Part shown: positions 43,653 through 53,500 of the stretch, piece after piece | Layout: the number at the start of each line of letters is the position of its first letter | Position numbering within the stretch: position 1 is the stretch's first letter | Source: Candidatus Firestonebacteria bacterium RIFOXYD2_FULL_39_29 | GTDB taxonomy: Bacteria > Oederibacteriota > D2-FULL-39-29 | Assembly (NCBI GenBank): GCA_001778375.1 | Contig: MFGV01000090.1 | Coordinates: 1 to 63,172 of the forward strand | DNA length: 63,172 nt | Direction: 5' to 3' | Program-made: the position numbers and the translations under genes | The notes under the pieces: model-generated | Databases searched by the model: none | Seen by the model: the letters and a program-made list of their open reading frames with translations, nothing else | Told to the model about the DNA's origin: nothing

Positions 43653-45791
43653 ATGAATAAAAAACATGAGTTAATCGGTATCGGTTGGTTTGCGGTCTCG
43701 TTATTTATCTTTATCTTTCTTTTGTTCGGACTCTTTGCGGGGCAGGATATGGGTCTTGCCGGAAGAGCAATAAAGCTGGCATTTTTTTATATATTTGGAT
43801 ATGCCTCCTTTATTGTTCCTGTGATTTTTGGTTTCATCGGTTACTATAGCTTTAAAAAAGATGAGCCAAAAAAACCTGTTTATAAAATAGGGGGAATATC
43901 TCTCTTTTTGCTTGCTTCTTGTTTGTTTCTTTATCTGATAGGTGTTTCTGTAGAAAATGAAAATATGCTCGGTTATCTTTTAGGCCTTGGGCTTGAAAAA
44001 CTTATAAGCAGTATCGGAGCCTGGATTATCTGCGGTATCATGGTTATATTTTCTTTGTACTTTTTAGAATTAGAATATCTTCCTAAAAATGCAATTACAT
44101 TGCTTTGGGAAAGATATTTAGAATGGAGAAAGTTTAGAAAAGAAAAAAAGGAAGAAGGAAAAGAGGAGAGGTTAAAGAAACAGGAAGAAAAAGTGGCAAA
44201 AACAGCAAATAAGGAGAGACAAAGGCAAATACAGATTGTTGAAAAAGAAAAAATAAAACAGGATCCGGTGAGAATTGACGCTGCTAGAGAAGAACGTAAA
44301 GCTAAACCTGTAGAGAGAAGTTCTAAACCGCTGTTAAAATCCGGAGCAGGAATCAAAAATTCTCTCGAGGACGGAGAGACGAAAGAGTATACCCTGCCTC
44401 CTTTTTCACTGCTGGCGGATTATGAATCAGCCGTAAAGATGGGGAAAGAGGATTTCAGGGAGAATGAGAATATCATAAAGCTGACACTTTTCAATTTTGG
44501 TATTGATGTGGAACCTTCAAGGACGGTGATGGGTCCTGTGGTTACCCGCTATGAGGTTAAAGTAGCTGCCGGGCAAAAGGTAAATAAAATAGTTGCCTTG
44601 TCAAATGACCTGGCAATGGCTTTAAGAGCCACGCATATAAGAATAATAGCGCCTATTCCCGGAACCAATGCTGTCGGAATTGAGGTACCAAATAAAAAAT
44701 ACAGTACAGTCAGTCTAAAAAGCATAATAGATTCCGCCGAATTTAACAACCCCTCTTACCGCCTGCCGGTCTCTATAGGAAAGACTGTGGATGGTGAAAA
44801 TATGATTGCAGACCTTGCGGATATGCCTCATCTTCTGGTTGCCGGAGCTACGGGTGCCGGAAAAAGTGTATGCTTAAATTCAATAATAGTGTCTCTTCTT
44901 TACAAGTTCAGACCTGAAGACCTTAAACTTCTTCTGATCGATCCGAAAAGAGTGGAATTTTCTCTTTACAATGATATTCCCCACCTTTATACACCCGTAA
45001 TTACGGATGTTAGAAAGGCTTCAGAAGCTCTAAAACATCTTTGCCGGGATATGGTGGACAGATATGATAAACTTTCAAAAGCTCATGCCAGGGATATTGT
45101 TTCTTACAACAAAAAGGCCGAGGTAAAGCTTCCTTATGTGGTGGTAATTATTGATGAGCTTGCGGATATGATGTTACTCGCTGCGAGAGAAGTAGAGGAT
45201 GTTATTACCCGTCTGGCGCAGCTGGCAAGAGGTGTCGGTATTCATCTGGTATTTGCCACGCAGCGTCCGTCTGTGGACGTCATAACAGGTGTTATAAAAG
45301 CGAACTTTCCGTCTAGAATTGCGCTTCAGGTATTCTCAAAAGTAGATTCAAGAGTTATTCTTGATACGGGAGGCGCGGAAGAACTTCTGGGAAAAGGAGA
45401 TATGCTTTTTTCTCTTGCAAGTTTTCCGAGACCCGTGCGATGCCAGTGTTCATATATCTCTACTGCAGAGATCAAGGAGATCATGGATTTCTGGAAGGCG
45501 CAAGGCGAGCCGGAAATGGTTTCTATTGAAGTTAAAAGTGAAACGGGAGAGGGAGAAGGCAGCGGTGAGGACAACGAACTTTTTCTTAATGCCCTGTTTT
45601 TTGTTAAAGAAAGAAAACGCGCTTCCGTCCAGTTGCTGCAGGGAGCTTTTCATATCAGCGGAGGAAGAGCAACTAACCTGGTTTCTCTAATGGAATCTAA
45701 AGGCATAATAGGCCCGGGTGTGGGGAATAAACCAAGGGATATCTATTTTGATAAAATTGAAGAAATATTGAAAAAGAATAAAAAGGCTTAA
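43653..45791 (+). CDS. ftsK: DNA translocase FtsK/SpoIIIE
   Basis: This 712-residue protein has four N-terminal membrane segments (about 1-145), a charged linker (about 150-240, KEEGKEERLKKQEEK), and a RecA-like motor with Walker A GATGAGKSVCLN (about 400), Walker B VVIIDELADMM and FATQRPSVDVITG. A C-terminal winged-helix gamma domain (about 640-712) binds the KOPS/SRS DNA guide sequences. It moves chromosome ends through the septum. AAGGAG lies about 15 bases before the ATG, farther than usual. It heads ftsK-lolA-rodZ-yajQ. Confidence 0.96.
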   Translation: MNKKHELIGIGWFAVSLFIFIFLLFGLFAGQDMGLAGRAIKLAFFYIFGYASFIVPVIFGFIGYYSFKKDEPKKPVYKIGGISLFLLASCLFLYLIGVSVENENMLGYLLGLGLEKLISSIGAWIICGIMVIFSLYFLELEYLPKNAITLLWERYLEWRKFRKEKKEEGKEERLKKQEEKVAKTANKERQRQIQIVEKEKIKQDPVRIDAAREERKAKPVERSSKPLLKSGAGIKNSLEDGETKEYTLPPFSLLADYESAVKMGKEDFRENENIIKLTLFNFGIDVEPSRTVMGPVVTRYEVKVAAGQKVNKIVALSNDLAMALRATHIRIIAPIPGTNAVGIEVPNKKYSTVSLKSIIDSAEFNNPSYRLPVSIGKTVDGENMIADLADMPHLLVAGATGAGKSVCLNSIIVSLLYKFRPEDLKLLLIDPKRVEFSLYNDIPHLYTPVITDVRKASEALKHLCRDMVDRYDKLSKAHARDIVSYNKKAEVKLPYVVVIIDELADMMLLAAREVEDVITRLAQLARGVGIHLVFATQRPSVDVITGVIKANFPSRIALQVFSKVDSRVILDTGGAEELLGKGDMLFSLASFPRPVRCQCSYISTAEIKEIMDFWKAQGEPEMVSIEVKSETGEGEGSGEDNELFLNALFFVKERKRASVQLLQGAFHISGGRATNLVSLMESKGIIGPGVGNKPRDIYFDKIEEILKKNKKA

Positions 45792-45793
45792 GC

Positions 45794-46444
45794 ATGAGGA
45801 TAATATTAATACTGTTGCTTTTTTCAGAAATGGTTTTTCCGCTTAATTATGATGAAGCTATTGAAAATTTGACGGATAGTTTTAATAATAAGCTGGAAAC
45901 CTTTAGTGCGGATGTGACACAGGAAGTAAAAATATCTGATATGACGGAAACGCAGATTTTAAAAGGGACGATAACTATTAAAAAGCCGGATAAAATAATG
46001 TTAGAATATACTTCTCCCGTTAAACAGAATATAATTTCAGATGGGAAGACGCTTTGGGTATATTTTAAAGAACAAAATCAGGTCATAGTCCAGGCTGTGT
46101 CCGGCATGGAAAATAAGGATAATATTATATTCCAACTGCCAAAATACTTGAAATATCTTAAGGATAAATATGTCGGGAGTTTGAAAGAAGAAGAAAAATA
46201 CGAGGAAAAGGGTGCTGTACTCTTGGAATTTGTTCCAAAGAAAGAAGGAGAAGATTTTACCAGAATTAAACTTTGGGTCGACAAAGAAAAATGGCTGCCT
46301 TTTTCAACGACGGTATATATCGGGGAAAACAACAGCATAACGGTGCGTTTTTCCAATATTAGGACTAATGAAATGACGGATGATTCTGTATTTAATTTTA
46401 AATTGCCGGAAGGTGTGGAGAAAATTACTTCTTTATTGCAGTAA
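45794..46444 (+). CDS. lolA: Outer-membrane lipoprotein carrier LolA
   Basis: This 216-residue periplasmic protein has a signal peptide (MRIILILLLFSEMVFP). The LolA fold is recognisable from NKLETFSADVTQEVKISDMTETQILKGTITIKKPDKIMLEYTSP, SDGKTLWVYFKEQNQVIVQ and the C-terminal RFSNIRTNEMTDDSVFNFKLPEGVE. It carries lipoproteins from the LolCDE complex to the outer membrane, so its presence supports a diderm envelope. It follows ftsK by two bases, a gene order seen in many Gram-negative bacteria. Confidence 0.92.
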   Translation: MRIILILLLFSEMVFPLNYDEAIENLTDSFNNKLETFSADVTQEVKISDMTETQILKGTITIKKPDKIMLEYTSPVKQNIISDGKTLWVYFKEQNQVIVQAVSGMENKDNIIFQLPKYLKYLKDKYVGSLKEEEKYEEKGAVLLEFVPKKEGEDFTRIKLWVDKEKWLPFSTTVYIGENNSITVRFSNIRTNEMTDDSVFNFKLPEGVEKITSLLQ

Positions 46445-46474
46445 TGGAAAATAATATGTGAAATGGGGGTTTAA

Positions 46475-47203
46475 ATGCAGGAAAGCGATATTGGTCCGAA
46501 GTTATTGAAAGAGAGAGAGTATAAAGGGCTCTCAAAAGAAAAAGTAAGTGATGATCTTAAAATTCAGGGTAAATATATTGAGGCAATAGAAAAAGGAAAT
46601 TTCGACTTGTTACCCGGGGAAGTTTATGTAAAGGCTTTTTTAAAAACCTACGGGGACTATCTTGGCTTGAACGGCGGGGAACTGGTGGAGGAATACAAAA
46701 ATTGGAAGAAACCGACAGCTGTTATTTCTCCTGATATATTTATTCATCACCAGAAGATAAGAGATAAGAGAAAACGCATACCGGTTAGATTTGAAATTAC
46801 TCCTGAAATTAAAGTCGGAACATTGGTTGTACTGTTTATAATATTATTTGTAATTCTGGTACTTATGCTTAAAAGCTGTGCCGGTTCGGCAAATAAAACT
46901 GAATCAAGTACTAAACTGGAGAGTTCGACTATGCCTCCGCTCCTTCTTGAGGTGGAAGTTGTCACAGGTGACTGCTGGTTTGAAATAACAAAGGATAGCG
47001 AAGCTCCGATTAAGGGTCAATATCCCAAAGGCTATACCCGCGGATATTCCGCAAATGAAGCTTTCTATTTGAAAGTGGGGGATAAAAATAATATGAAGAT
47101 CAGCTTTAACGGGAAGCCGGTACCTATTGGGACATTTAAAGACGATAATAATGTTGTGTCTTTTACTTTAAAAAGGGAGGATAATAAAAAAAATGGCAAA
47201 TGA
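46475..47203 (+). CDS. rodZ: RodZ-like membrane protein with N-terminal HTH
   Basis: This 242-residue protein has an N-terminal Xre-like HTH (ITPKLLKE-type start, LSKEKVSDDLKIQGKYIEAIEKGNFDLLPGEVYVKAFLKTYGDYLGL, about 5-65), one transmembrane helix (TLVVLFIILFVILVLML, about 112-130), and a periplasmic C-terminal beta domain (DUF4115-like, PLLLEVEVVTGDCWFEI ... KISFNGKPVPIG). RodZ connects MreB to the envelope elongation machinery. The stop overlaps yajQ by eleven bases. Confidence 0.87.
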   Translation: MQESDIGPKLLKEREYKGLSKEKVSDDLKIQGKYIEAIEKGNFDLLPGEVYVKAFLKTYGDYLGLNGGELVEEYKNWKKPTAVISPDIFIHHQKIRDKRKRIPVRFEITPEIKVGTLVVLFIILFVILVLMLKSCAGSANKTESSTKLESSTMPPLLLEVEVVTGDCWFEITKDSEAPIKGQYPKGYTRGYSANEAFYLKVGDKNNMKISFNGKPVPIGTFKDDNNVVSFTLKREDNKKNGK

Positions 47204-47687
47204 CAGCTCTTTTGATGTGGTATCTAAACTGAACTTACAGGAAGTTGATAACGGAGTAAACCAGGCGGTAAAAGAAATACAGACCAGGTTTGATTTCCGG
47301 GGAAGTAAAACAGAAATAACTCTCTCTAAGGAGAAAAAAGAGATTACTATTGTTTCGGATGATGAGTTCAGACTCAAAATGGTCATAGATATTCTTGAGT
47401 CCAAGCTTTTAAAAAGAGGTATTCCCTCTAATGCCCTGAATTATGGTAAGGTGGAACCCGCGTCCCAGATGGCGGTAAGACAGGCGGCGAAGTTTATTGA
47501 AGGTATAGATCAGGAAAAAGCGAAGGAAATAGTAAAAGTTATAAAAGCACTCAATTTGAAAGTAAACCCTACAATACAGGGTGATCAGGTGAGAGTAACG
47601 GCGAAGAGCAAAGATGATTTGCAGACAGTAATGGCGCATTTAAGAGGATATACGAAGGTGCCGCTGCAGTTCACGAATTTTAAATAG
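47193..47687 (+). CDS. yajQ: YajQ-family nucleotide-binding protein
   Basis: This 164-residue protein matches the whole YajQ family: SSFDVVSKLNLQEVDNGVNQAVKEIQTRFDFRGSKTEI at the N-terminus and KIKALNLKVNP...VRVTAKSKDDLQTVMAHLR at the C-terminus. It has two duplicated ferredoxin-like halves. Family members bind RNA/nucleotides, and a Xanthomonas homologue is a c-di-GMP receptor. It is coupled to rodZ by overlap. Confidence 0.95.
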   Translation: MANDSSFDVVSKLNLQEVDNGVNQAVKEIQTRFDFRGSKTEITLSKEKKEITIVSDDEFRLKMVIDILESKLLKRGIPSNALNYGKVEPASQMAVRQAAKFIEGIDQEKAKEIVKVIKALNLKVNPTIQGDQVRVTAKSKDDLQTVMAHLRGYTKVPLQFTNFK

Positions 47688-47960
47688 AACAAAGGTTCTA
47701 GGCTCTGGGTGCTAGGTTCTGGGAAGAAAGGCTTATATTTCGGAGGTATTGAATTTTATGACGTTATGCCAAAGAAAACCCCGAGCAGCCTGTCCGCCAA
47801 TCTTTTAGGCGGATGAGCTCGTGGTCCGCCTTGGGCGGATCCTATCGTCGAAACTCCGTGCGTAAGCTCGGAGAGGTTCATAATAACACATTTGAAAAAG
47901 ACCTTATAAACTTTAGAAACCTTACAAACTTTATGGACGGTTTTTAAAAGGAGTTTTATC
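47688..47960. other. Intergenic region with GCCGCC-type palindromes
   Basis: Begins with a word tract (GGTTCTAGGCTCTGGGTGC) and then has two TCCGCC/GGCGGA hairpins: 47793-47798 with 47808-47813, and 47825-47830 with 47834-47839. A third hairpin (CTCCG .. CGGAG, near 47854-47873) follows. The TCCGCC palindromes resemble the CCGCCTAGGCGG cores at 17605 and 60033. AAAGGAG at 47946-47952 serves the DnaJ gene. Confidence 0.55.
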
Positions 47961-48992
47961 TTGGATTACAAAAATTACTATGACATACTTGGCGTTGATA
48001 AGAAGGCCGATGCAAAAACTATAACTTCTGCTTATAGAAAACTGGCAAAAAAATATCATCCGGATTACAATCCGGGGGATAAAAAGGCCGAAGAGAAATT
48101 TAAAGAGCTAAATGAGGCAAATGAAGTTCTTTCAGATAAGAGTAAAAGAGAAAAATATGACAGTTTAGGTTCCAACTGGCAGCAATATGCAAATCAACCC
48201 CCAAATAGCGGTTTTGGCGGCAGAACAAGATATACTTCAAACAAATATGATGAAAGTGTTTTTGGGGAAGGCGGCTTTTCTGACTTCTTCAGAACATTTT
48301 TTGGGGGGGAAGGTAAGGAAAAAGCAGGTTTTAGTTCTTATGAGGACGGTTACTCTACTGTTGAAACGGGAGCCAGCAGGGGGGACATTGATACAAAAAT
48401 TGAGTTAGACTTGAAAGACGCATATCTTGGAGGAGAGCGTACATTCCAGCTTTCGGTGCAAGAGGAGTGCTATACCTGCGGAGGACGAGGGGTTATTTCC
48501 AGAAATCAGTCCTGTTCTGCCTGTAGTGGTAACGGTATTTCTGTAAAAGTAAAAAAACTGACTGTGAAGATACCTTCCTGCATAAAAGACGGATCAAAGA
48601 TAAGAATTGCCGGACAGGGAAATAAAGGAAGGAATGGAAGAGCCGGAGATCTTTATCTCTTAGTAAAAATAAAACCGCATCATTTTTTTGAACTTGAAGG
48701 GAGTAATCTTTCCTGTGAACTTCCTGTTTCAGTGACAGAGCTTACCCTGGGCGCAAACATAGAAGTCCCGACTTTTAAGAGCAAAGTTACAATAAAAGTT
48801 CCTCCAGGAACACAGAATGGTTCAATTTTTAGATTGAAAGGTATGGGTTTTTGTTCTTCAGGAACATCGGGAGATCTTCTGGTAAAATTAAATGTTCAAC
48901 TTCAGAAGTCCTTGAATGAAAAAGAAAAAAAACTATATGAAGAACTAAAAAAACTTGAAAAAGAAAATCCGAGAAAAGACCTGGCTTTGTAA
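47961..48992 (+). CDS. DnaJ/CbpA-type co-chaperone with half zinc finger
   Basis: This 343-residue protein has a J domain with the HPD motif (KYHPDYNPG, about 31-39), a Gly/Phe-rich linker, and two C-terminal beta domains ending in VKVPPGTQNGSIFRLKGMGF. The zinc-finger segment has only two CxxCxGxG motifs (CYTCGGRG and CSACSGNG) instead of the four in DnaJ, placing it between DnaJ and CbpA. The J domain stimulates DnaK. Start TTG 47961 has AAAGGAG nine bases upstream. Confidence 0.92.
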   Translation: MDYKNYYDILGVDKKADAKTITSAYRKLAKKYHPDYNPGDKKAEEKFKELNEANEVLSDKSKREKYDSLGSNWQQYANQPPNSGFGGRTRYTSNKYDESVFGEGGFSDFFRTFFGGEGKEKAGFSSYEDGYSTVETGASRGDIDTKIELDLKDAYLGGERTFQLSVQEECYTCGGRGVISRNQSCSACSGNGISVKVKKLTVKIPSCIKDGSKIRIAGQGNKGRNGRAGDLYLLVKIKPHHFFELEGSNLSCELPVSVTELTLGANIEVPTFKSKVTIKVPPGTQNGSIFRLKGMGFCSSGTSGDLLVKLNVQLQKSLNEKEKKLYEELKKLEKENPRKDLAL

Positions 48993-49039
48993 GCGAAGAG
49001 CTCACTTACAAAGCAAATTCAAAGCCCGAAACTCGAAAC

Positions 49040-49168
49040 ATGGAGGATTCAAAGTTGGAAGGAACTGAACAAATTAAATTTGGAATAAAAAGAAGCGCGA
49101 TGAAATATATTTCAAAGATTTTAGACGTTATAGGCTTTTATGGGCATATTTTAACTGGAGCAAGATGA
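49040..49168 (+). CDS. Possible 42-residue small protein
   Basis: ATG 49040 opens 42 codons (MEDSKLEGTEQIKFGIKRS...) whose stop overlaps the next ATG in an ATGA junction (49165-49168). This would couple the two genes, and the C-terminal half has coding-like composition (KYISKILDVIGFYGHI). No strong ribosome binding site or known homologue family is apparent. It may be a gene remnant. Confidence 0.3.
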   Translation: MEDSKLEGTEQIKFGIKRSAMKYISKILDVIGFYGHILTGAR

Positions 49169-50361
49169 TTAATAGTAAAACTGTTGAATCGTGTTTTGAC
49201 AATACGATCAAGGCCCTGCTTTGCTTATTTTTTCTTACCTGTACGGTTTCAATCTCTCTCTCTGAAATAGGGTTTTTTGGCGCTTTTTTTGTCTGGCTTG
49301 TTAAGATGGTATATTTCGGAAAGTTTGAATGGAAGAGAACTCCTGCTGATCTGCCCTTTCTCATTTTCACACTTTTAACACTGTTTGCTGTTTATATCGG
49401 CGTGGATAAAGCAAGTGAGTTGACCAACAGGTTAAAACCTCTATCCTTGATGTTTATTTATCCGCTGGTGTTAAACAACCTTAAAAGCAGGAAAGCTGCG
49501 AAAGAGTTTCTTTTATTAATGCTTGGCTCCATTCTCATACAGTCTGCAATAATAATCTATTATGGCTTGACCACGTCCAATTTGTCCAAAGGCTATGGAG
49601 TGGGAGGAACAATGAGTGTTACCCTGACAGCAGGAGAAATGCTTGCCACAATTTTAGGATTTGCTTTGTGTTTTCTGGTGTCAGTTAAAGACAAAAAGGT
49701 AAGGATGTTTTCGGCTATAACGTTCATTGCAGGAAGTATTGCCTTGCTTTTTACTTTGGCAAGAGGAGCCTGGGTTTCTTTTGTTTTTCTACTTCTGGTT
49801 TTTGTTTTTTTATGGAATAAAAGAGTATTTTTTCTATTTTTAGCCGGGATAATAGTTTTCTCAGCCGGCGGTTATTTTGTAAAGGGAAATGTCTTTCTGA
49901 AAAAGGCAGAATCAACTTTTAACACAACACAAGGTACGACGCCTATTCGCTTTGCCATGTGGAGGGGCGGTCTTTTAATGCTTAAAGATAACCCGTTTGG
50001 TATTGGAATAGACAATGTTTATAAAAACTTTGAGAAACCAAAATACAAACTTTCGAATCCAGGATATCCGATTTTTGGACATCTGCATAATAATTACTTA
50101 CAGCTGGCGGTAGAGAGAGGAATCTTAGCCTTAATTGCGTTTTTGTGGCTATTTTATGTATTTATCCGAACAAGTATAGCGGGTTATCTTAAAGAAAAAG
50201 ATAAAGAACCAAAATTTATATATTTAGGAATAATGCTTGCCTTCTTAGCTTTTATGATAGGAGGAATGTTTGAATACGGTCTCGGATCGGCTATTTATGC
50301 TGCTATTATCTGGGCATTAGCCGCAATGGGAATGACATTGAAATCAATAACCGAGAAATAA
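49165..50361 (+). CDS. O-antigen ligase / Wzy_C-type membrane protein
   Basis: This 398-residue protein has about ten to twelve transmembrane segments. The large periplasmic loop contains TTQGTTPIRFAMWRGGLLMLKDNPFGIGIDNV ... PGYPIFGHLHNNYLQLAVERGILALIAFLWLFY, where HxHNxYL and the Wzy_C pattern are typical of O-antigen ligases (WaaL) and related polymerases. It would transfer a polysaccharide to a lipid or protein acceptor in the periplasm. No other LPS genes are adjacent, so the substrate is unknown. Confidence 0.87.
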   Translation: MINSKTVESCFDNTIKALLCLFFLTCTVSISLSEIGFFGAFFVWLVKMVYFGKFEWKRTPADLPFLIFTLLTLFAVYIGVDKASELTNRLKPLSLMFIYPLVLNNLKSRKAAKEFLLLMLGSILIQSAIIIYYGLTTSNLSKGYGVGGTMSVTLTAGEMLATILGFALCFLVSVKDKKVRMFSAITFIAGSIALLFTLARGAWVSFVFLLLVFVFLWNKRVFFLFLAGIIVFSAGGYFVKGNVFLKKAESTFNTTQGTTPIRFAMWRGGLLMLKDNPFGIGIDNVYKNFEKPKYKLSNPGYPIFGHLHNNYLQLAVERGILALIAFLWLFYVFIRTSIAGYLKEKDKEPKFIYLGIMLAFLAFMIGGMFEYGLGSAIYAAIIWALAAMGMTLKSITEK

Positions 50362-50535
50362 ACTCGATTTTTAGTCGGTTAAGATTCAGTAATAATAGAT
50401 TTTATCTGTAAAAATTTGTTTTTATCAATCTGTGTAATCAGTCCGGACTTTCGGACTATATTCGTTGACTGCGGCAACATTTGGTAGTAAAATAATTAAT
50501 AATAGTAAAGAAAGAAGGTGAGTATAGGAGTTGAA
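50362..50535. other. Spacer with hairpin before the hybrid kinase
   Basis: Contains AGTCCG (50440-50445) / CGGACT (50452-50457) around a GACTTT loop, without a T-tract, embedded in ATCAATCTGTGTAATCAG, which resembles the dispersed repeat family. The promoter at 50465 follows. Confidence 0.45.
50465..50493 (+). promoter_or_regulatory. Predicted sigma-70 promoter of the hybrid kinase gene
   Basis: TTGACT (50465-50470), 17-base spacer, TAAAAT (50488-50493). About 40 bases before GTG 50536. Confidence 0.6.
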
Positions 50536-53500
50536 GTGTTTTCAGAGTTTAAGCAATATTTTAAAAAATATCGTGTATCGGGGTTTTTCAGTGTAATAGT
50601 TGTTATTATTGTGATTTTTGGAATATTTTCTTTCCTGAATCAGAAAAGTCAAAATGAAAAGAAATACAGAGAAGAACTTAAAGTTATTGCCGATTTTAAA
50701 GCAAAGCAAATCTCAGATTGGTTTAATGAGAGGATGGCTCAGGCAAATTTTCAGAATAATGGTGGAACGTTTGCTTACAATCTGAGAGATTACGCTAAAA
50801 ACCCGTCCTCGGCGGAGCTGCGTAATAAAGTAAAAGTATGGTTGGATAATTATGTAAAAGTATATCATTATTCCTGTGCTACTGTCTACGATTCCTCAGG
50901 GAAGATTTTGCTTTGTCTTGATAGTAAATGTGAAAAAGTTGAGGCTGAGGAAAAATTGGCCCGCCTTGCTCTAAAGAATAATGAGATTGAGCTAAATGAT
51001 ATTTATAGTAGTTCGTATCAAAACAGTGATTTAAATATTGCAGTTCCTCTTAAGGTAATAGAGGACAAAAATATATTTCAGGTAGGAGTTCTTGTCTTAA
51101 AAATAGACCCAAAGGAGCGGCTTTTTCCGCTTTTAAACACCTGGCCCACTCCCCGCAAAACAGTTGAAACACTGCTTTTTAGAAGAGAAAGTAATAAAGT
51201 TGTTTTGTTAAGTGAAGCAAGAATTGTTAATAATGTTTCGCCTGAGCTGTCTTATAATTTAAATAAAAAATCACTTCCAATAGGAGTTTGGTCTGTAGCT
51301 AAAGATGTTGAAGGATTTTATGAGGGACTTGATTGCAGGGGCATAGAAGTTCTTGTCTATGCCGTGAAAATTCCTGCTACACACTGGTGGATGGTGGCAA
51401 AAATTGATTCTGCGGAATTTAATGCACCTGTTGTTTTAGCGGCGAGAAATACAGTTTTTATTGTGCTCACCATGATAATCATCTGCTTTCTCTTCGTATA
51501 TCTTGTCTACTATAGAGATAGAAGTGTTTTAATGGAAGAGAAAAATATCGTAGAGATGGAAAGAACGATAATTGCCCACGAAAAGGATTTTCTGGCAAAA
51601 TATTCGAATGATACCATAATGATAGTAGATGAATATTTTAATATTCTGGATGTAAATGAAAGTGGTTGCCGCATGTATGGTTATACACGGGAAGAAATTT
51701 TAAGCATGAAAGCGGATAATTTAAGACCGCCTGAAATGAAATCAGATTTTAAAAAAACTGCAAAGATTATGTATTCGGCCGGTAATTACATCGGGGAAAA
51801 TATTCATATTAAAAAAAACGGAGAAAGATTTCCGATAGAGGTCAGTTCAAATGCTTTCGAAAAAGACGGCAAAAAACATCTACATGTAATAATTCGTGAT
51901 ATCTCTGTAAGAAAACAAATCGAAGCAGAAGCATTACTGCAGCAATCAAAATATAAAGAACTTTTTGATAATATTGCCGACTGTGTTGTTGTTTGTACCT
52001 CTCCGGATAATGGTGAAAGTTTCAATATTGTTGATATTAATAAATCGGCTGAAGTTCTGGAGAAAGTAAACAAAAAAGATATCATTGGGAAATCTTTGAA
52101 AGAGATTTTCCCCGGAGTTGTTGATTTTGGACTTTACGAAATACTTGGAAAAGTATGGCAAACAGGAATTCCTGAATATTGTCCGCCAGCTTTTTATAAA
52201 GATGATAAGATTGAGGGTTGGAGGGAGAATTATGTTTATAGGCTCCCGAGAGGCGAAGTAGTTGCAGTCTACAAAGATCTGACGAAAGAAAAAAACAAGC
52301 AGGATAATTTGAATTTTCTCTATAAAAGTTCTTTAGAAACCGGATCTATGATGTTTAATGTTGACTTGTTTTCGTATGCTGCAAAGAAAATATCAGAATT
52401 GGACGAAAATATTATTATTCTTGCGAGTGCTTTTGATGAGAAAACAAATATACTGAAGGTAAAGGCGGTGGAAGGCCTTGGTTTAATGTCAGATACCATT
52501 ACGGGGTTGCTTGGAAAAGATATATTGAATTTTGATTTAATAGTGGAAGGGAATGCGAAAAAGCATTTTCTGGCAGGCAGAATGAATAAAGTACCTGTTG
52601 ATTTTTACGAATTTAATTTAAGAGCTGTGCCGCGTCCTGTCTGTAATGTAATCGAAAAGATGCTGAATTTTGAATCTTTTTATGCTATGGGAATAGTGCA
52701 TGATAAAAAATTGTTCGGATGTGTTTCCCTTGTAATGAGAAGAGGGGCTAATTATGAATTACTGAAAATAGTTGAGTCTTTTGTCTCTCAAATTTCTTCA
52801 ATATTACAAAGAAGACTTCTTGAAGAAGAACGTATGAAAATGCTCGGAGTGATCGAAAAAACTGAAGAAAAGTACTTGCAGATATTTAATTTAAGTCCGC
52901 TGCCGATAATGATCACGCGCCTAGATGATGGCTGTTTCATTGAAGTCAACGATTCAGCTGTAAAGTTAATTGGGGCAAAAAAAGAATATATTGTCGGCAA
53001 AACATCAATTGAGCTGGGTCTATATACAGATCCTGAGGATCGAAAGAAGATAATTGAGCAGTTACAAAAGTGCGGGGTTGCTATTGGTGTTCGGGTCAGA
53101 CAGTACACATTGGGAGGTAAGGAGTTGCTTGTCCTGCAAAATTATAAGGTATTGGATATAGAGGGGGTTAGATGCGTTCTTACTATAACACAAGATATAA
53201 CCGAACATAAGCAGCTTAAAAATAAACTTATACAGGCTCAAAAACTTGAAGCGGTAGGTCAACTTGCCTCAGGTGTCTCGCATGAGTTTAACAATTTACT
53301 TACAATTATCAGTTTAGCCATGGAAGAAGCAAAAAGAAAAAACACACTTGAATTTTATTCGAAAATAACAAATACAGTGATTAAAACAAGTAAACAAGCT
53401 GCGTCTATCGCAAAACGCCTGAATGAATTTGCGAAAAAAAGAGAGATCGCCTATAGAAAACAAACTGTTACTTCTGTGGTGGATTATATTCTTGAGCTTT

